Notes: a model not told the origin generated them from the letters alone. Positions 15,496 to 24,998 are shown, counted from the stretch's first letter. The stretch is 64,000 nucleotides of DNA from Peptoniphilus raoultii (GCF_900099555.1 NZ_FMWM01000002.1:434001-498000), one strand, 5' to 3'. Numbers and translations are program-made.

Positions 15496-18492
15496 TTGAA
15501 TATTTTTGAAAAAACAAATAGATATTTTACTTTTTCAGGAAGTATAAATAAAAATGAAGAATTCTTTAGTAGTTCTTATATAACTAAATTTAATAAACAA
15601 AAATTTATTCCAAAAGAAGCCACTATTGATACTGAAGTCGGTCTTAGAAAGCCACAAATTGGTGCTTTATATGCTATACAAGCCCATTGGACATTAAGTA
15701 CAGATGATGCAACTATAGTTTTACCCACTGGTACAGGAAAATCCGAAACTATGTTTGCCACAATTATTTCTAAAAATATAAATAGAACGTTAATTGTAGT
15801 TCCAAGTAAGTTATTACGCAATCAAACTTACGATAGAGCAAAAAAATGGGGTATTTTAGGCGATATTGGATGTTTAGATGAAGATACTATCTGCCCTAAC
15901 ACTTTAATGTTAAAATCAAATACGAAAGATTTTGAAAGCTTTAAAAAAGCTGTTTCAAATTCCAACATTATTATTTCTACCATATCATTGTTAGATAGAA
16001 TGGACACAACCTATAAAAAATATCTATCAGATTCATGTGATTTATTAATCGTAGACGAGGCACATCATGTATCATCAAAAACATGGTCTAATTTAAAGAT
16101 GTATTTTAATAAAAAGAAAGTTTTACAATTTACGGCCACTCCTTTTAGGGAGGATAAAAAGCTTGTTGATGGAAAAATCATATATAATTTTCCTATGCAT
16201 ATGGCAATAGAACAAAATTATTTTCAACCAATCAATTTTATTTCTATAGAAGAGTATGATGACAATAAAGTTGATATTGAAATTGCTAAGAAAGCAGTTT
16301 CAATTCTTGAAAATGATTTAAAAAGTAACTTTAAACATATTTTATTAGTTAGAGCAAACAATATAGAACGAGCTAAACAATTGTATGAAAATATATATTC
16401 TAGATATAAAAAATATAATCCAGTTTTAATAACTAGTAAGACCACTAAAGTAAATAGAGAAAAATTTATGGAATCTATAAAAAATGGAGATTCTAAAATA
16501 GTAATATGTGTAGACATGTTTGGAGAGGGAATTGATATACCTAATTTAAAAATAGCTGCATTACATGATAAATTTAAATCATTACCAATCACATTACAAT
16601 TTATAGGTCGTTTTGCAAGAAGTAAAAAAGACTTAGGTACTGCTAAAATCGTAGCTAATATTGCAGATGTTAATTTTATGAACTCTTTAAAAGATCTATA
16701 TGAGTCTGATTCAGATTGGAATTTATTATTACCAATAAAATCAGAGCAAAATATTCAAGATAAAATCGAGCTCCAAGAACTTATATCTGGATTTAAAGTT
16801 AATAATACAGAAATAGACTTAAGGCAACTCAGACCAAAAGTAAGCATGAGAGTGTTTAAGTATAATGATACTGGAAAATGGAATCCTAATGCATGGGTAG
16901 ATTGCTTTGATTCTTTTAAATGTCAAGGATTCATAAATGAAGAAGAAAAAATGCTTATTGTTATTGAGCCTTATAAGTCATGTCAAGGATGGACTACTCA
17001 AAGAAATATAGAAAGTCTAAACTGGAATTTTTATGTCGTTTATTGGAATGTAGAAAAGGGATATGTATGTATAAACGATACAAATCATCAGCTTGGTAAT
17101 AACTTATTGAAAAATATTTTTGATGAAGAACACTTAAATCAAATTAAATCGGAGCCTATTTTTAGGTGTTTAGCAAATATTAATCGATTATCTCTTGGAA
17201 CCATAGGACTTAACTCCGCTATAAATGGTCCTATAAGATATAAGATGTTTGCCGGAATAGATGTATCTCAAGGTATTGCAGAATCTCAAAAAATAAATTC
17301 ATATAAATCAAACTTATTCGGAGTTGGATATGATGGCAATGGAAAAATAAGCATAGGTTGTTCATATAAAGGAAAAATTTGGTCAAGATGGGTGGAATCA
17401 ATTTCTTTCTGGAAAAACTGGTGTGATAATATAATGACTAAAATATTAGATGAAAAAAATGACTCTCGTATCTTAGATAATTTGCTAATCCCAACTATTA
17501 CAGATTCTTTACCTAAATCTGTTGCTTATAGAATAGATTTTGATGATTCCATAGTTTTTTCTGAATCAAAGATAACTATTCAAACTCTATCTGAAATTTT
17601 TAATATAGATGATTGTGAACTTAATATAGATATAAAACATAATAATGAACAAAATTTCAAATTACTTTGTGGATATGAAGTATATAATTATTGTTTAAAA
17701 ATAGAAGGTAACAATTTTAAATTTAGATTTCTAAATAGTGATAAACAAGAGCCGCAAATCTTAAAAAGCAATAAAAATCCTATTCCATTAAGTATATACT
17801 TTGATAATAACCCTCCGAAAATATATTATACAGATTCATCATTTTTGGAAGGAAATATTTTAACTATTGCAAATAAAAATAAAGTTACTTTATTTAATTC
17901 TAACAATATTATTTCCTGGAACTGGAGTAATATGGGAGTTAATATAAGAACGGAATCTCAAATTTCAAAATCAGGTGAAATAATAAAAAATTCTATACAG
18001 TATAATACTATAAGCAAATTAAAATCATTAAATTATGATGTTATTTTTGATGATGATGATTCTGGAGAAGTAGCAGATATAGTAACATTTAAAGATAGTG
18101 GCGAATCTATACTAATAGAATTTTATCATTGTAAATATTCTCATGCTGATAAACCTGGTGCTAGAATATCTGATCTATATGAAGTTTGTGGACAAGCTGA
18201 AAAATCAGTACACTGGAAATTAAAAGCTATAGAAATGATAGACAGATTAAAAAGTAGAGATGCTAAAAGGATAAATCGAAATGGTGTTAGTAGAATCATT
18301 GAAGGTAACATTGACACTTTAAATATTATACAGAAGAAATTACTGTTTAAAAAATCTGATTTAAAAATTTTTATAGTCCAACCTGGTGTAGACTCTTCTA
18401 AAATCACTAAAGAAATGTTGACTGTATTAGGTTCAACAAGTGATTATTGTCTAGAAACATATTCCGTGCCAGTTAAAATTATATGTAGCTAA
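15496..18492 (+). CDS. Superfamily 2 helicase with C-terminal nuclease-like region (ATP-dependent restriction candidate)
   Basis: 998 aa, TTG start preceded by AAGGAGG. Helicase motifs in order: Q-like RKPQIGALYAI (51-61), Walker A LPTGTGKSE (76-84), DEAH (187-190), FTATPFR (212-218), V FGEGIDIPN (342-350) and VI QFIGRFAR (368-375). About 480 residues of unrecognised middle region follow. Near 857-880, VADIVTFKDSGESILIEFY then HCKYS has the spacing of a PD-(D/E)XK site. Beside two methyltransferases and an Xre gene it is best read as the motor and cutter of an ATP-dependent restriction system, related in concept to NgoAVII-type systems. Nuclease assignment is inference. Confidence 0.8.
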   Translation: MNIFEKTNRYFTFSGSINKNEEFFSSSYITKFNKQKFIPKEATIDTEVGLRKPQIGALYAIQAHWTLSTDDATIVLPTGTGKSETMFATIISKNINRTLIVVPSKLLRNQTYDRAKKWGILGDIGCLDEDTICPNTLMLKSNTKDFESFKKAVSNSNIIISTISLLDRMDTTYKKYLSDSCDLLIVDEAHHVSSKTWSNLKMYFNKKKVLQFTATPFREDKKLVDGKIIYNFPMHMAIEQNYFQPINFISIEEYDDNKVDIEIAKKAVSILENDLKSNFKHILLVRANNIERAKQLYENIYSRYKKYNPVLITSKTTKVNREKFMESIKNGDSKIVICVDMFGEGIDIPNLKIAALHDKFKSLPITLQFIGRFARSKKDLGTAKIVANIADVNFMNSLKDLYESDSDWNLLLPIKSEQNIQDKIELQELISGFKVNNTEIDLRQLRPKVSMRVFKYNDTGKWNPNAWVDCFDSFKCQGFINEEEKMLIVIEPYKSCQGWTTQRNIESLNWNFYVVYWNVEKGYVCINDTNHQLGNNLLKNIFDEEHLNQIKSEPIFRCLANINRLSLGTIGLNSAINGPIRYKMFAGIDVSQGIAESQKINSYKSNLFGVGYDGNGKISIGCSYKGKIWSRWVESISFWKNWCDNIMTKILDEKNDSRILDNLLIPTITDSLPKSVAYRIDFDDSIVFSESKITIQTLSEIFNIDDCELNIDIKHNNEQNFKLLCGYEVYNYCLKIEGNNFKFRFLNSDKQEPQILKSNKNPIPLSIYFDNNPPKIYYTDSSFLEGNILTIANKNKVTLFNSNNIISWNWSNMGVNIRTESQISKSGEIIKNSIQYNTISKLKSLNYDVIFDDDDSGEVADIVTFKDSGESILIEFYHCKYSHADKPGARISDLYEVCGQAEKSVHWKLKAIEMIDRLKSRDAKRINRNGVSRIIEGNIDTLNIIQKKLLFKKSDLKIFIVQPGVDSSKITKEMLTVLGSTSDYCLETYSVPVKIICS

Positions 18493-18532
18493 TTAAACAC
18501 AAGATTTAATAACAAACAAATTAATTTTTTAA

Positions 18533-18590
18533 AATATAGTACTAACAAGCTTAAAAAATTAAGCTAAGCAGTACTATATTTTTTTTATTT
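18533..18590. terminator. Terminator between helicase and mobC
   Basis: Arms AATATAGTACT (18533-18543) and AGTACTATATT (18570-18580) enclose an inner AGCTTA/TAAGCT pairing. A T-run follows on the plus strand and another on the minus strand, so it can end both convergent genes. Confidence 0.75.
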
Positions 18591-18593
18591 AAT

Positions 18594-18926
18594 TCAATTT
18601 AATAACAGCGAATGTATATCCCATATTTCTTTTGCCAATTTTTCTATTTTTTCTCTCATATAGTCAATATCTTTTTTGTAAATAACACCCGTTGTATTAG
18701 TTGCTTTTGCAATCTGGTTTATGTTATTTGTAGCATTTGAAAGCAGCCATTGGAGATTTCTAAATGGTTCCAGGTCTACAATATAAATTTCTTTTTCTAA
18801 TACACATTTTCTAAGAAAGATAGACATGTTTTTGCAATTTGCAAGTTTCATTTTCTTTTCAAAGATTTCTTTTTCTTCATCTGTTAAATATATTTTAAGT
18901 TGATTTTTTCTTTTTCTATTATCCAT
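18594..18926 (-). CDS. mobC: MobC-like mobilization (relaxosome accessory) protein
   Basis: 110 aa. A basic N-terminus and a ribbon-helix-helix stretch (KIYLTDEEKEIFEKKMKLAN) are followed by MSIFLRKCVLEKEI and LLSNATNNINQIAKATN, the pattern of MobC proteins that bind oriT and help the relaxase nick. The relaxase gene that normally follows mobC is absent: the gene is followed by a terminator and then the R-M cluster. A degraded second copy of the gene start lies at 7411-7530. Confidence 0.8.
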   Translation of the reverse strand: MDNRKRKNQLKIYLTDEEKEIFEKKMKLANCKNMSIFLRKCVLEKEIYIVDLEPFRNLQWLLSNATNNINQIAKATNTTGVIYKKDIDYMREKIEKLAKEIWDIHSLLLN

Positions 18927-19262
18927 ACATTTCTCCTTTGCTCATATCTTTTGGGGTCTTAGGGTTCTCCCTAACAAGGTAAAAATTATAAAATTAGATA
19001 GCCTTAAAAGCTATTGATTTTTTGATTTTTTCGTAAGTGGGTACTCACTTACTGTGCTTGCTATTATTAACAAGTCTAAAATTTATTTTTTAATATTTTT
19101 TTAAATAGGAATTAATAAGTGTAACTGTAACTTACAAAATAAAAACTTCCAAAATTAGGCGAGCTTGTTTTAAGAGTCTATGACAACTCCTTATTATCAA
19201 GCCATTAATTTATGTAATCCTAATTTAAGAAGATTTATAACAATGGGTTACAGGTTACAAAG
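18927..19262. other. Intergenic stretch with possible oriT-like dyad
   Basis: 336 bases without a gene. GTAAGTG (19033-19039) and CACTTAC (19046-19052) form a 7-bp dyad with a 6-base loop. Its TAAGTG half resembles the nick-region core TAAGTGCGCCCT of RSF1010/pSK41-type origins, and it lies next to mobC, where an origin of transfer would be expected. A weak GCTAT/ATAGC hairpin followed by T residues lies at about 18999-19030. oriT is a low-confidence suggestion. Confidence 0.35.
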
Positions 19263-20713
19263 TTACATTTGTATCTTTACTTGATTTGCTGTATCTATTT
19301 CTAATTGATTTTCTTTTTTCCATTCTTCTGGCAATAAATTCTTGTCAACTTCTATAAAGTCAGTTTTGTTTTCTGCTTTCTTTTCATAATATAATTTTAC
19401 TGGAATTGAGACCCCACTTGGTGATATTCTCTTAGTCTTAGATGACCTAACTGGAATCCATTCTTGAAAATAATTATCCATAATCTCTGAGAAAGACTTT
19501 GATTTTATTTGGTAGCCTTGCATGGTTAGTTCTTTGAAACAAGTTATATTAGGATCTGCACTTTTTGGCTTATATTCTTCCAAGAAATACCTAATATCTT
19601 CCACATCTGGGTTTAGATATTTGAACTTTTCTTGTTCCTTATACAAGTCTTTTAAAAGATTTTTTGGTATAGTCCATGCGTAAGTCTTATTTTTAAATAT
19701 TTCATATCCCAAGGCTAAAGCCTGATTAAAATCTTCTCTTATGAGTGAGATATATTCTTTGTCTGAAAGTATTTCTTTATTATTTTTATCTGGATATATT
19801 GTCCTTGCTCTTCTATTCGAGTTACATTCAACAGGCAAATATCTTCTTTCTCCAGTATGATCATTAAGAAAAGTTCTTTCGTTTAATGTCCCTATGAAGA
19901 TACAAGTCCTAGGCACATCTGTTGCATATTTTTCGTAGGGTATTCTTATCCTATCGCTTAATTTTGATAAAAAAGATTTAGCTTCATTAGCCGATTTTGC
20001 ATTTCTTAAAGCAACGAATTCTTCGATTTCAACGACAGTTTTACCCATAAGGTTCATGACGGCATCTTTGCCTTGAATGTTTTCAATTGTGCAAAACCAA
20101 TCATCTGTTATGGACAAGTATCTTGCAAAAGTCGATTTGCCTATACCTTGCCACCAACTAAAACAATCATCTCATCAAACTTAGCTCCTGGATTAAAAAT
20201 TCTTTTTATCATACCCAATATCATATGTTCCATTATCCAATTGTTAAGCTCTGTATCATCTGCTCCCAAATACTTTGGTAAAAGTTTTCTAATGGCATTT
20301 TTATCTCTATTCCATTTTAAATTTTTAAGATATTGCTTTGGCGGACTCACTTCATATTGGTGAGCTACAAAACGAATAGCTTCCCACATTTTGTTTGCGT
20401 TATAATTAATTCCAAAATGTTTTTCTATCTCTAAGCCTAGTCTATTATTTAAAGAGTCATCCCAAAGTCGTATTTGATTATCCTTTATATTTCTTTCTCC
20501 AATAATTTTCCCCTGGAATTTTATTTCATTAGTAAATTTATCAAAGAATATTTGTCCATCAATTATTTTTTGGTTTTGGCAATATTTTGGATTTAAAATA
20601 GCAGTTACAATATTCCCAGTAATTTGTCTAACCGTCCCCTTATCTGTAGTTTGTAAGTCTAGAAAGGCGTAAGTCTGATCTATTTCCGGGAATTTTAATT
20701 TAATATCTGTCAT
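19263..20713 (-). pseudogene. VapE/primase-helicase family protein, frameshifted in the Walker A motif
   Basis: The N-terminal part (20141-20713, start chosen after GGAG) ends ...DEMIVLVGGKV. The C-terminal part (19263 to about 20140) resumes with RYLSITDDWFCTIENIQGKD, VVEIEEFVALRNAKSANEAK, RTCIFIGTLNERTFLND and TGERRYLPVE, the conserved body of VirE/VapE superfamily 3 helicases. At about 20141-20147 the DNA reads GGTGGCAAGGTATAGGCAAA; one added C would restore GGQGIGKST. The enzyme, which would replicate the excised element, lacks an intact ATP site. Repaired length is about 484 aa, normal for the family. Confidence 0.85.
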
Positions 20714-20860
20714 AAGCCTTACTCCTTTTCTTTTTACAATCATCTAACCTCTTTATTGTTTTATATGTGTTTTTCATTTTATCCTCCTGTCTGGTATAAA
20801 TAAGACTCCTGTGGTAAAATGAACTTGTCTAGAGAACACTTCTCACAGGAGTGTATGCCT

Positions 20861-21223
20861 TTACTCTTTGTAGTAGGGGCTTTTTTCTTTTTTGATTTCT
20901 TCATATATTTCTAAAATATAAATTAAAATATCAGCTTCATCGTCATTGAGTTTGCCGAACTTTTTAATGACTTTTGCTAGTTGAAATATTTCCTTGGCTA
21001 TATTATCAGAAAGTCTGTAATCACTTACTAACTTAACTTCGTGATTTAATAGCATTTGAATAAAATAATCTTGTTTTTTAAGTCCACTTATTTCTATTTT
21101 TTTGTTTATTAGATCATATTCTTCCTCAGAGACTCTGAAATTTAAAATGCGATTTCTTTTTCTATTTTTCTCTTTATTTCTCGTTTTTTTAGAAATTTCA
21201 TCTAATGAATGTCTTCTAAACAT
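20861..21223 (-). CDS. Small ribbon-helix-helix (MobC-like) protein of the element
   Basis: 120 aa, very basic start (KKTRNKEKNRKRNRILNFRV) then SEEEYDLINKKIEISGLKKQ, DYFIQMLLN and a helical tail. The layout resembles plasmid mobilization or relaxosome proteins. Its start overlaps the integrase stop by 8 bases, placing it in the int transcription unit. A second, different RHH protein (mobC) lies 2 kb downstream. Confidence 0.65.
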   Translation of the reverse strand: MFRRHSLDEISKKTRNKEKNRKRNRILNFRVSEEEYDLINKKIEISGLKKQDYFIQMLLNHEVKLVSDYRLSDNIAKEIFQLAKVIKKFGKLNDDEADILIYILEIYEEIKKEKSPYYKE

Positions 21224-22339
21224 CTTTATCGTCCTCTTCTAATAAATCTTTCCAATCATTTGCCTTATTACTTCTTACTTGTGTTAAAGACAGAGCCATT
21301 TCTTTTTGCTTGCTAGGGAAAAGATGAGCATATCTATAGGTGATGTCAATCGATTCATGTCCAACCCTATCAGCTATTGCAGTTGCAGAAAATCCAAGTT
21401 CAATCAAGAGAGAAACGTGAGAATGCCTTAAATCATGTATTCTAATTCTTTTTACTTGAGCTTTCTTAGATCCCCTATCCATTTCATGGTGTAGGTAGCT
21501 CTTAGAGAAATTAAATATTAAGTCTTTTGGTTTTAACTTATAAAAACTATCTATATATTCTTTAATCTCATCATTTAAAAATTCAGGCATAACTATTATC
21601 CTAATGCTTTTTTAGTCTTAGGGGCTGTTATTACATTTTTCCCATCAATCCTTTGTAAAGATTCATCAATTTTTAATGTATGTCTTTCAAAATCAAATTT
21701 CTCTTGTGTTAAGGTCAATAATTCTCCCATTCTAAGACCACACCAATACAAAAGTTCAAAAGCATAGAATGACTCAGGTTTATCTTTAATAGCTTATATA
21801 AATCTTTCATATTCATCTTGAGTCCAAAAGAGCATTTCATCAGCTTCTTTTTCTCCCATAGAACCAACATCACGAGCAACATTAGTTTTTAAATTGTAGT
21901 ACCTACAAGCATGATTTAAGATGCTAGATAACTGGGCATGAATAGTTCTCAAATAAGTAGGAGAGTACTTTTTCCCATTCTTATCCTTAATCTTCATAAG
22001 CTCATTTTGCCATTGAATGATGGTTACGTTATTAATCTCATTAAGCATTAAATCACCAATATAGGGAAGTATTTTTTGATTTACAATTGCTTCTTTTGTC
22101 CTCCAAGTATTTTCTCTTATCCTTGGTTTTCTATCTCTCTTATAAAGTTCAAAAAACTCCCTAAAGCTCATTTCAATTGATTCAGAATGTTGATTTAAAA
22201 AATCTTGTTCCCATTTTAAAGCTTCTTTTTTCGTTGAAAATCCACGTTTTTTCTTAGTTAATTTTTCTCCTTTCCAGTTTGTATAATTAAATTTACAAAA
22301 CCAAGTCTTGTTCCCGCTTTCATCTCTAAATGCTGGCAC
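21216..22339 (-). pseudogene. int: Tyrosine recombinase (integrase), broken by a stop codon and a frameshift
   Basis: The first part (21794-22339) has an AP2-like arm domain (AFRDESGNKTWFCKFNYTNW) and SAM-like core-binding domain. It ends ...DEYERFI at an in-frame TAA (21792-21794), and the frame goes on as AIKDKPESFYAFELLYWCG then LRMGELL (catalytic Arg). Near 21596-21600 a base is missing (GCATTAGGATAATAG), and the frame shifts into VMPEFLNDEIKEY...IRIHDLRHSHVS, GHESIDITYRYAHLFP, which holds His, Arg, His and the catalytic Tyr. Repaired length is about 373 aa, Tn916-Int size. No functional recombinase can be made from this copy. Confidence 0.9.
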
Positions 22340-22340
22340 T

Positions 22341-22535
22341 CTAAACCTCCTTTGTATTTGTTGGTTTATAGCAATACTTTTCCATAAAGTATTCTCTATT
22401 TACCTTTCCTCTTTGTACACGATAACCTAATTTAAGTAGATCTTGATTCATATCGTTTATTATCTGATATGCTGTTGTCCTGCTTACATCAAGAAATTCT
22501 TGTACATCTTTTGCATTCATAAAAATACCTTTCAT
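22341..22535 (-). CDS. xis: Excisionase-like winged HTH protein
   Basis: 64 aa: MNAKDVQEFLDVSRTTAYQI, INDMNQDLLKLGY and RVQRGKVNREYFMEKY. Size, the helix-turn-helix with DVSRTTAYQ, and position 1 base upstream of the integrase fit an excisionase or recombination directionality factor. Start may be the internal ATG five codons in. It remains intact while the integrase is broken. Confidence 0.75.
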   Translation of the reverse strand: MKGIFMNAKDVQEFLDVSRTTAYQIINDMNQDLLKLGYRVQRGKVNREYFMEKYCYKPTNTKEV

Positions 22536-22699
22536 AATGTCCTCCTTTTATAGTTTGTAAGGTTCTACATCCTCAAAAAGGCGAGCATTAATTTGTATGC
22601 CTTACAATTTCCGTTCAATATCGAACGATATATATAACAGTTCATATTTGTTCTGCCAAGTTTTTTCTATTTATTTTTTTCTAAAATATTCAGATACTT

Positions 22700-22711
22700 G
22701 CAAATATTTGC
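22700..22711. promoter_or_regulatory. Perfect 12-bp palindrome in the element's control region
   Basis: GCAAATATTTGC lies midway between xis and the divergent xre gene. Other dyads in the same 250-base gap include GTTCAATATCGAAC at about 22613 and the words CAGTTCATATTTGTTCTG and CAGAACAGTTTTGTT. They are candidate binding sites for the Xre repressor that would control both directions. Confidence 0.5.
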
Positions 22712-22726
22712 AACAGAACAGTTTTG

Positions 22727-22755
22727 TTGAGCTTTTGTTCGTTTTGTGATAAAAT
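22727..22755 (+). promoter_or_regulatory. Predicted promoter of the element's xre gene
   Basis: TTGAGC (22727-22732), 17 bases, TAAAAT (22750-22755). The repeated TTTTGTT words overlap the -35 and spacer, a likely autorepression site. Confidence 0.55.
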
Positions 22756-22789
22756 ATTTATAGTTATTGTTAAATAAGGAGGAGTTAGT

Positions 22790-23221
22790 TTGATTTCTGG
22801 AGAAAAATTAAAAAAGTTAAGACTTATGCGAAACTTAACTCAAAAAGAACTTGCCATTAAGTCTGGTTTGACAGATGCTGCTATAAGAAATTACGAGCTT
22901 GGAAATAGATCTCCAAGTAAAGAACAATTACAAAAAATATCTGAAGCACTTGATTGTGATATATCAGCATTAATTAATCATGAACCTAATTCTATTTTTG
23001 AAATAATGCATATAATTTTTGATTATGAAAAAGACTTGAAGTTCAGACCCTTAGCAGGAGAAGGAGAAATTACTGGACTTTTATCAAACGATGTAGACTT
23101 CAATAATTTTCTTATAGAATGGAATGAGATGAGAAAAAAACATTATAACGATGAGATAACAGACGAAGAATTTGAAGATTGGAAGTTATCTTACCCTAAA
23201 AAATCAAGATTTTTAAAATAA
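22790..23221 (+). CDS. Xre-family repressor of the mobilizable element
   Basis: 143 aa, TTG start preceded by AGGAGG. The HTH is GEKLKKLRLMRNLTQKELAI, KSGLTDAAIRNYELGNRSPS and LQKISEALDCDISALIN, typical cI/Xre. The C-terminal 70 residues (ending DEEFEDWKLSYPK) are common to repressors of Gram-positive integrative elements and give no protease motif. Divergent from xis-int, so it probably keeps the element quiet. Confidence 0.88.
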   Translation: MISGEKLKKLRLMRNLTQKELAIKSGLTDAAIRNYELGNRSPSKEQLQKISEALDCDISALINHEPNSIFEIMHIIFDYEKDLKFRPLAGEGEITGLLSNDVDFNNFLIEWNEMRKKHYNDEITDEEFEDWKLSYPKKSRFLK

Positions 23222-23242
23222 TTTTTTACGACAGGAGAAATA

Positions 23243-24682
23243 ATGACAGATAACAATAATGAAATAATGATAATTAAAGATAATTTAACACCTGAAACTA
23301 CAGTTTTCCAGTCTTTTTTAAAAACTTTAAATCTACCATCAGAAAATATTATTGCTGATACATCTCAACGAGAAGCTGTAATGAAAAATCTACCTACACT
23401 TTTATCTACTATATCAAATGAAAATAAAAGTAACGCTAATTATTTATCTAAATTTGTAGCAGCTTCAGCTATAGGGTTATTTGACGCAGCGTTAAATTAC
23501 ATCTGGAACGAAGTAATTGTTAATTTAAGAAATAAAATTAATTATTATGGTTTAGATACATTTTATGATAATGCAGTTGGAAACAAGAGAAGAAGCGAAT
23601 ATTCTAATAAAGATGACTTATCTGGAATAAAAGATAAAACTCTCTTAGACACATGTAGAAAATTAGAGTGGATTTCTGATATTATATACCGTAAACTATG
23701 TCATATTTTAGATATGAGAAATCAAATTGGAGCTTCACATCCTAATGTTTCAGTTATTAATGCATATGAATTACTTGGTTGGCTAGATATCTGTGTTAAA
23801 GAAGTTATAAATGAAAAACCATCTAAATCTGCAATAGTAGCTAAAAATATTATAGAAAATATAAAGGGTTTGAAAGAGGAAATAGATTATGTTACTATAC
23901 AGAGTTTAGATATATCATTTAAAGATCTTTCAACTAATACTGCATCTGCACTTTTAGTAACTCTATTTGGTATCTATGTTTCTATCGATACTCCTACTAT
24001 TGTTAGAAATAATATTCTTTTAGTTTCATCGAAATTATGGGGATGCGTTTTAGAATCAACTAAATATGATCTCGGTACTAAAAAAGAATTTTTTAAAAAT
24101 AATTTAGAAAAAGATAAAGAAGACTTAGCGTATACTTTTTTTGAAAAATGCAATGGTCTAAATTATCTAACATTAACTGAAAAAAATTTAACTATAAATA
24201 ATTTGTGTGATGATTTGTATTTAACAACACATGGATGGGATAATTATTATAATGAACCACCCATAGCAAAAGAAATAATGAAATATATAAAACTATCATC
24301 AGATATACCAGGGGAACAAGCATCAAAATTAATAAAAACTTTTTTAGAATGTAGAATAGGACGCGAGGTTAATTATTGCAACGGTGTTTCCCCAAGTGCA
24401 AAGTTGTATTACGATAATTTCTTTAAAATTCTTTCAAAAGAGCACATTAAAATTTTAATTGCTTTATTACAAGATAATTTGCAATCTATTAACGAAAACA
24501 ATACAGTTAAAATTCAAAATATTAAAGAAATTTTGGAATTGATTAAATCTGATTTGTTAGGAGATAGATTGAATGAAATTATAAATTATTTAATTGAATG
24601 TGCTGAAAAAAATATAATCCACACCGCATATAATCAAAAAGAATTCAAAGATTTATGTAATGGAGTAATTGAAATTAAATAA
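23243..24682 (+). CDS. Putative HEPN-type cargo protein (defence candidate)
   Basis: 479 aa, no named family recognised. After a variable start comes the helical stretch KFVAASAIGLFDAALNYIWN, then RKLCHILDMRNQIGASHPN at 151-169. The R159-N-x4-x-H166 spacing fits the Rx4-6H catalytic motif of HEPN ribonucleases and is followed by Pro-Asn as in several HEPN groups. The remaining 300 residues are helical without motifs. It sits 21 bases after the repressor gene, the cargo slot where integrative elements and satellites often carry anti-phage genes. It ends at a bidirectional terminator in repeat copy E. Role in abortive infection is inference. Confidence 0.6.
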   Translation: MTDNNNEIMIIKDNLTPETTVFQSFLKTLNLPSENIIADTSQREAVMKNLPTLLSTISNENKSNANYLSKFVAASAIGLFDAALNYIWNEVIVNLRNKINYYGLDTFYDNAVGNKRRSEYSNKDDLSGIKDKTLLDTCRKLEWISDIIYRKLCHILDMRNQIGASHPNVSVINAYELLGWLDICVKEVINEKPSKSAIVAKNIIENIKGLKEEIDYVTIQSLDISFKDLSTNTASALLVTLFGIYVSIDTPTIVRNNILLVSSKLWGCVLESTKYDLGTKKEFFKNNLEKDKEDLAYTFFEKCNGLNYLTLTEKNLTINNLCDDLYLTTHGWDNYYNEPPIAKEIMKYIKLSSDIPGEQASKLIKTFLECRIGREVNYCNGVSPSAKLYYDNFFKILSKEHIKILIALLQDNLQSINENNTVKIQNIKEILELIKSDLLGDRLNEIINYLIECAEKNIIHTAYNQKEFKDLCNGVIEIK

Positions 24683-24870
24683 AAATTTGTACGCAAAAAG
24701 ACCGTAGATTAAAACTACGGTCTAATTTTTTTGTCCAAATGTAAACCACTTGGAACTATTATTTAAATTATTCTTTTTAACAAATGTTCCCATTTTAATC
24801 CCAGTTACAGTTCTTTATCTTCTGAAATCACTGAATTCACAAGGTTTTTTAATTTTTTGCTACTATTCTC
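24681..24870 (-). repeat. Island repeat copy E: 3' half with terminator
   Basis: The 3' half only: GAATAGTAGCAAAAAATT, the GTTCCCATTTTAATCCCAGT block (plus strand), the CCAAATGTAAACCACTTGG dyad and the hairpin AGACCGTAG (24699-24707) / CTACGGTCT (24715-24723). On its core side the 5' half is replaced by a decayed coding remnant. The hairpin has T-rich tails both ways and also terminates the 479-aa gene. Confidence 0.8.
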
Positions 24871-24998
24871 TCTCCCTGTAAATCAATCTTAAACAGATTT
24901 GTATGGGTAATTTTACAAGCAGTATCTATATTTTTTGTATTTCCAGTAAAGTATAAGCCATCCGATTTTTTGTTGCCACGAAAACGCTATTATAGTCA
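24871..24998 (-). pseudogene. Decayed C-terminal coding remnant
   Basis: The minus strand reads DYNSVFVATKN in one frame, then after a one-base shift KKSDGLYFTGNTKNIDTAC, KITHTNLFKIDLQGERIVAKN and a stop that falls inside the repeat. The text is clearly protein-like, with no recognised family. It is squeezed between the Doc gene and repeat copy E. Confidence 0.5.
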
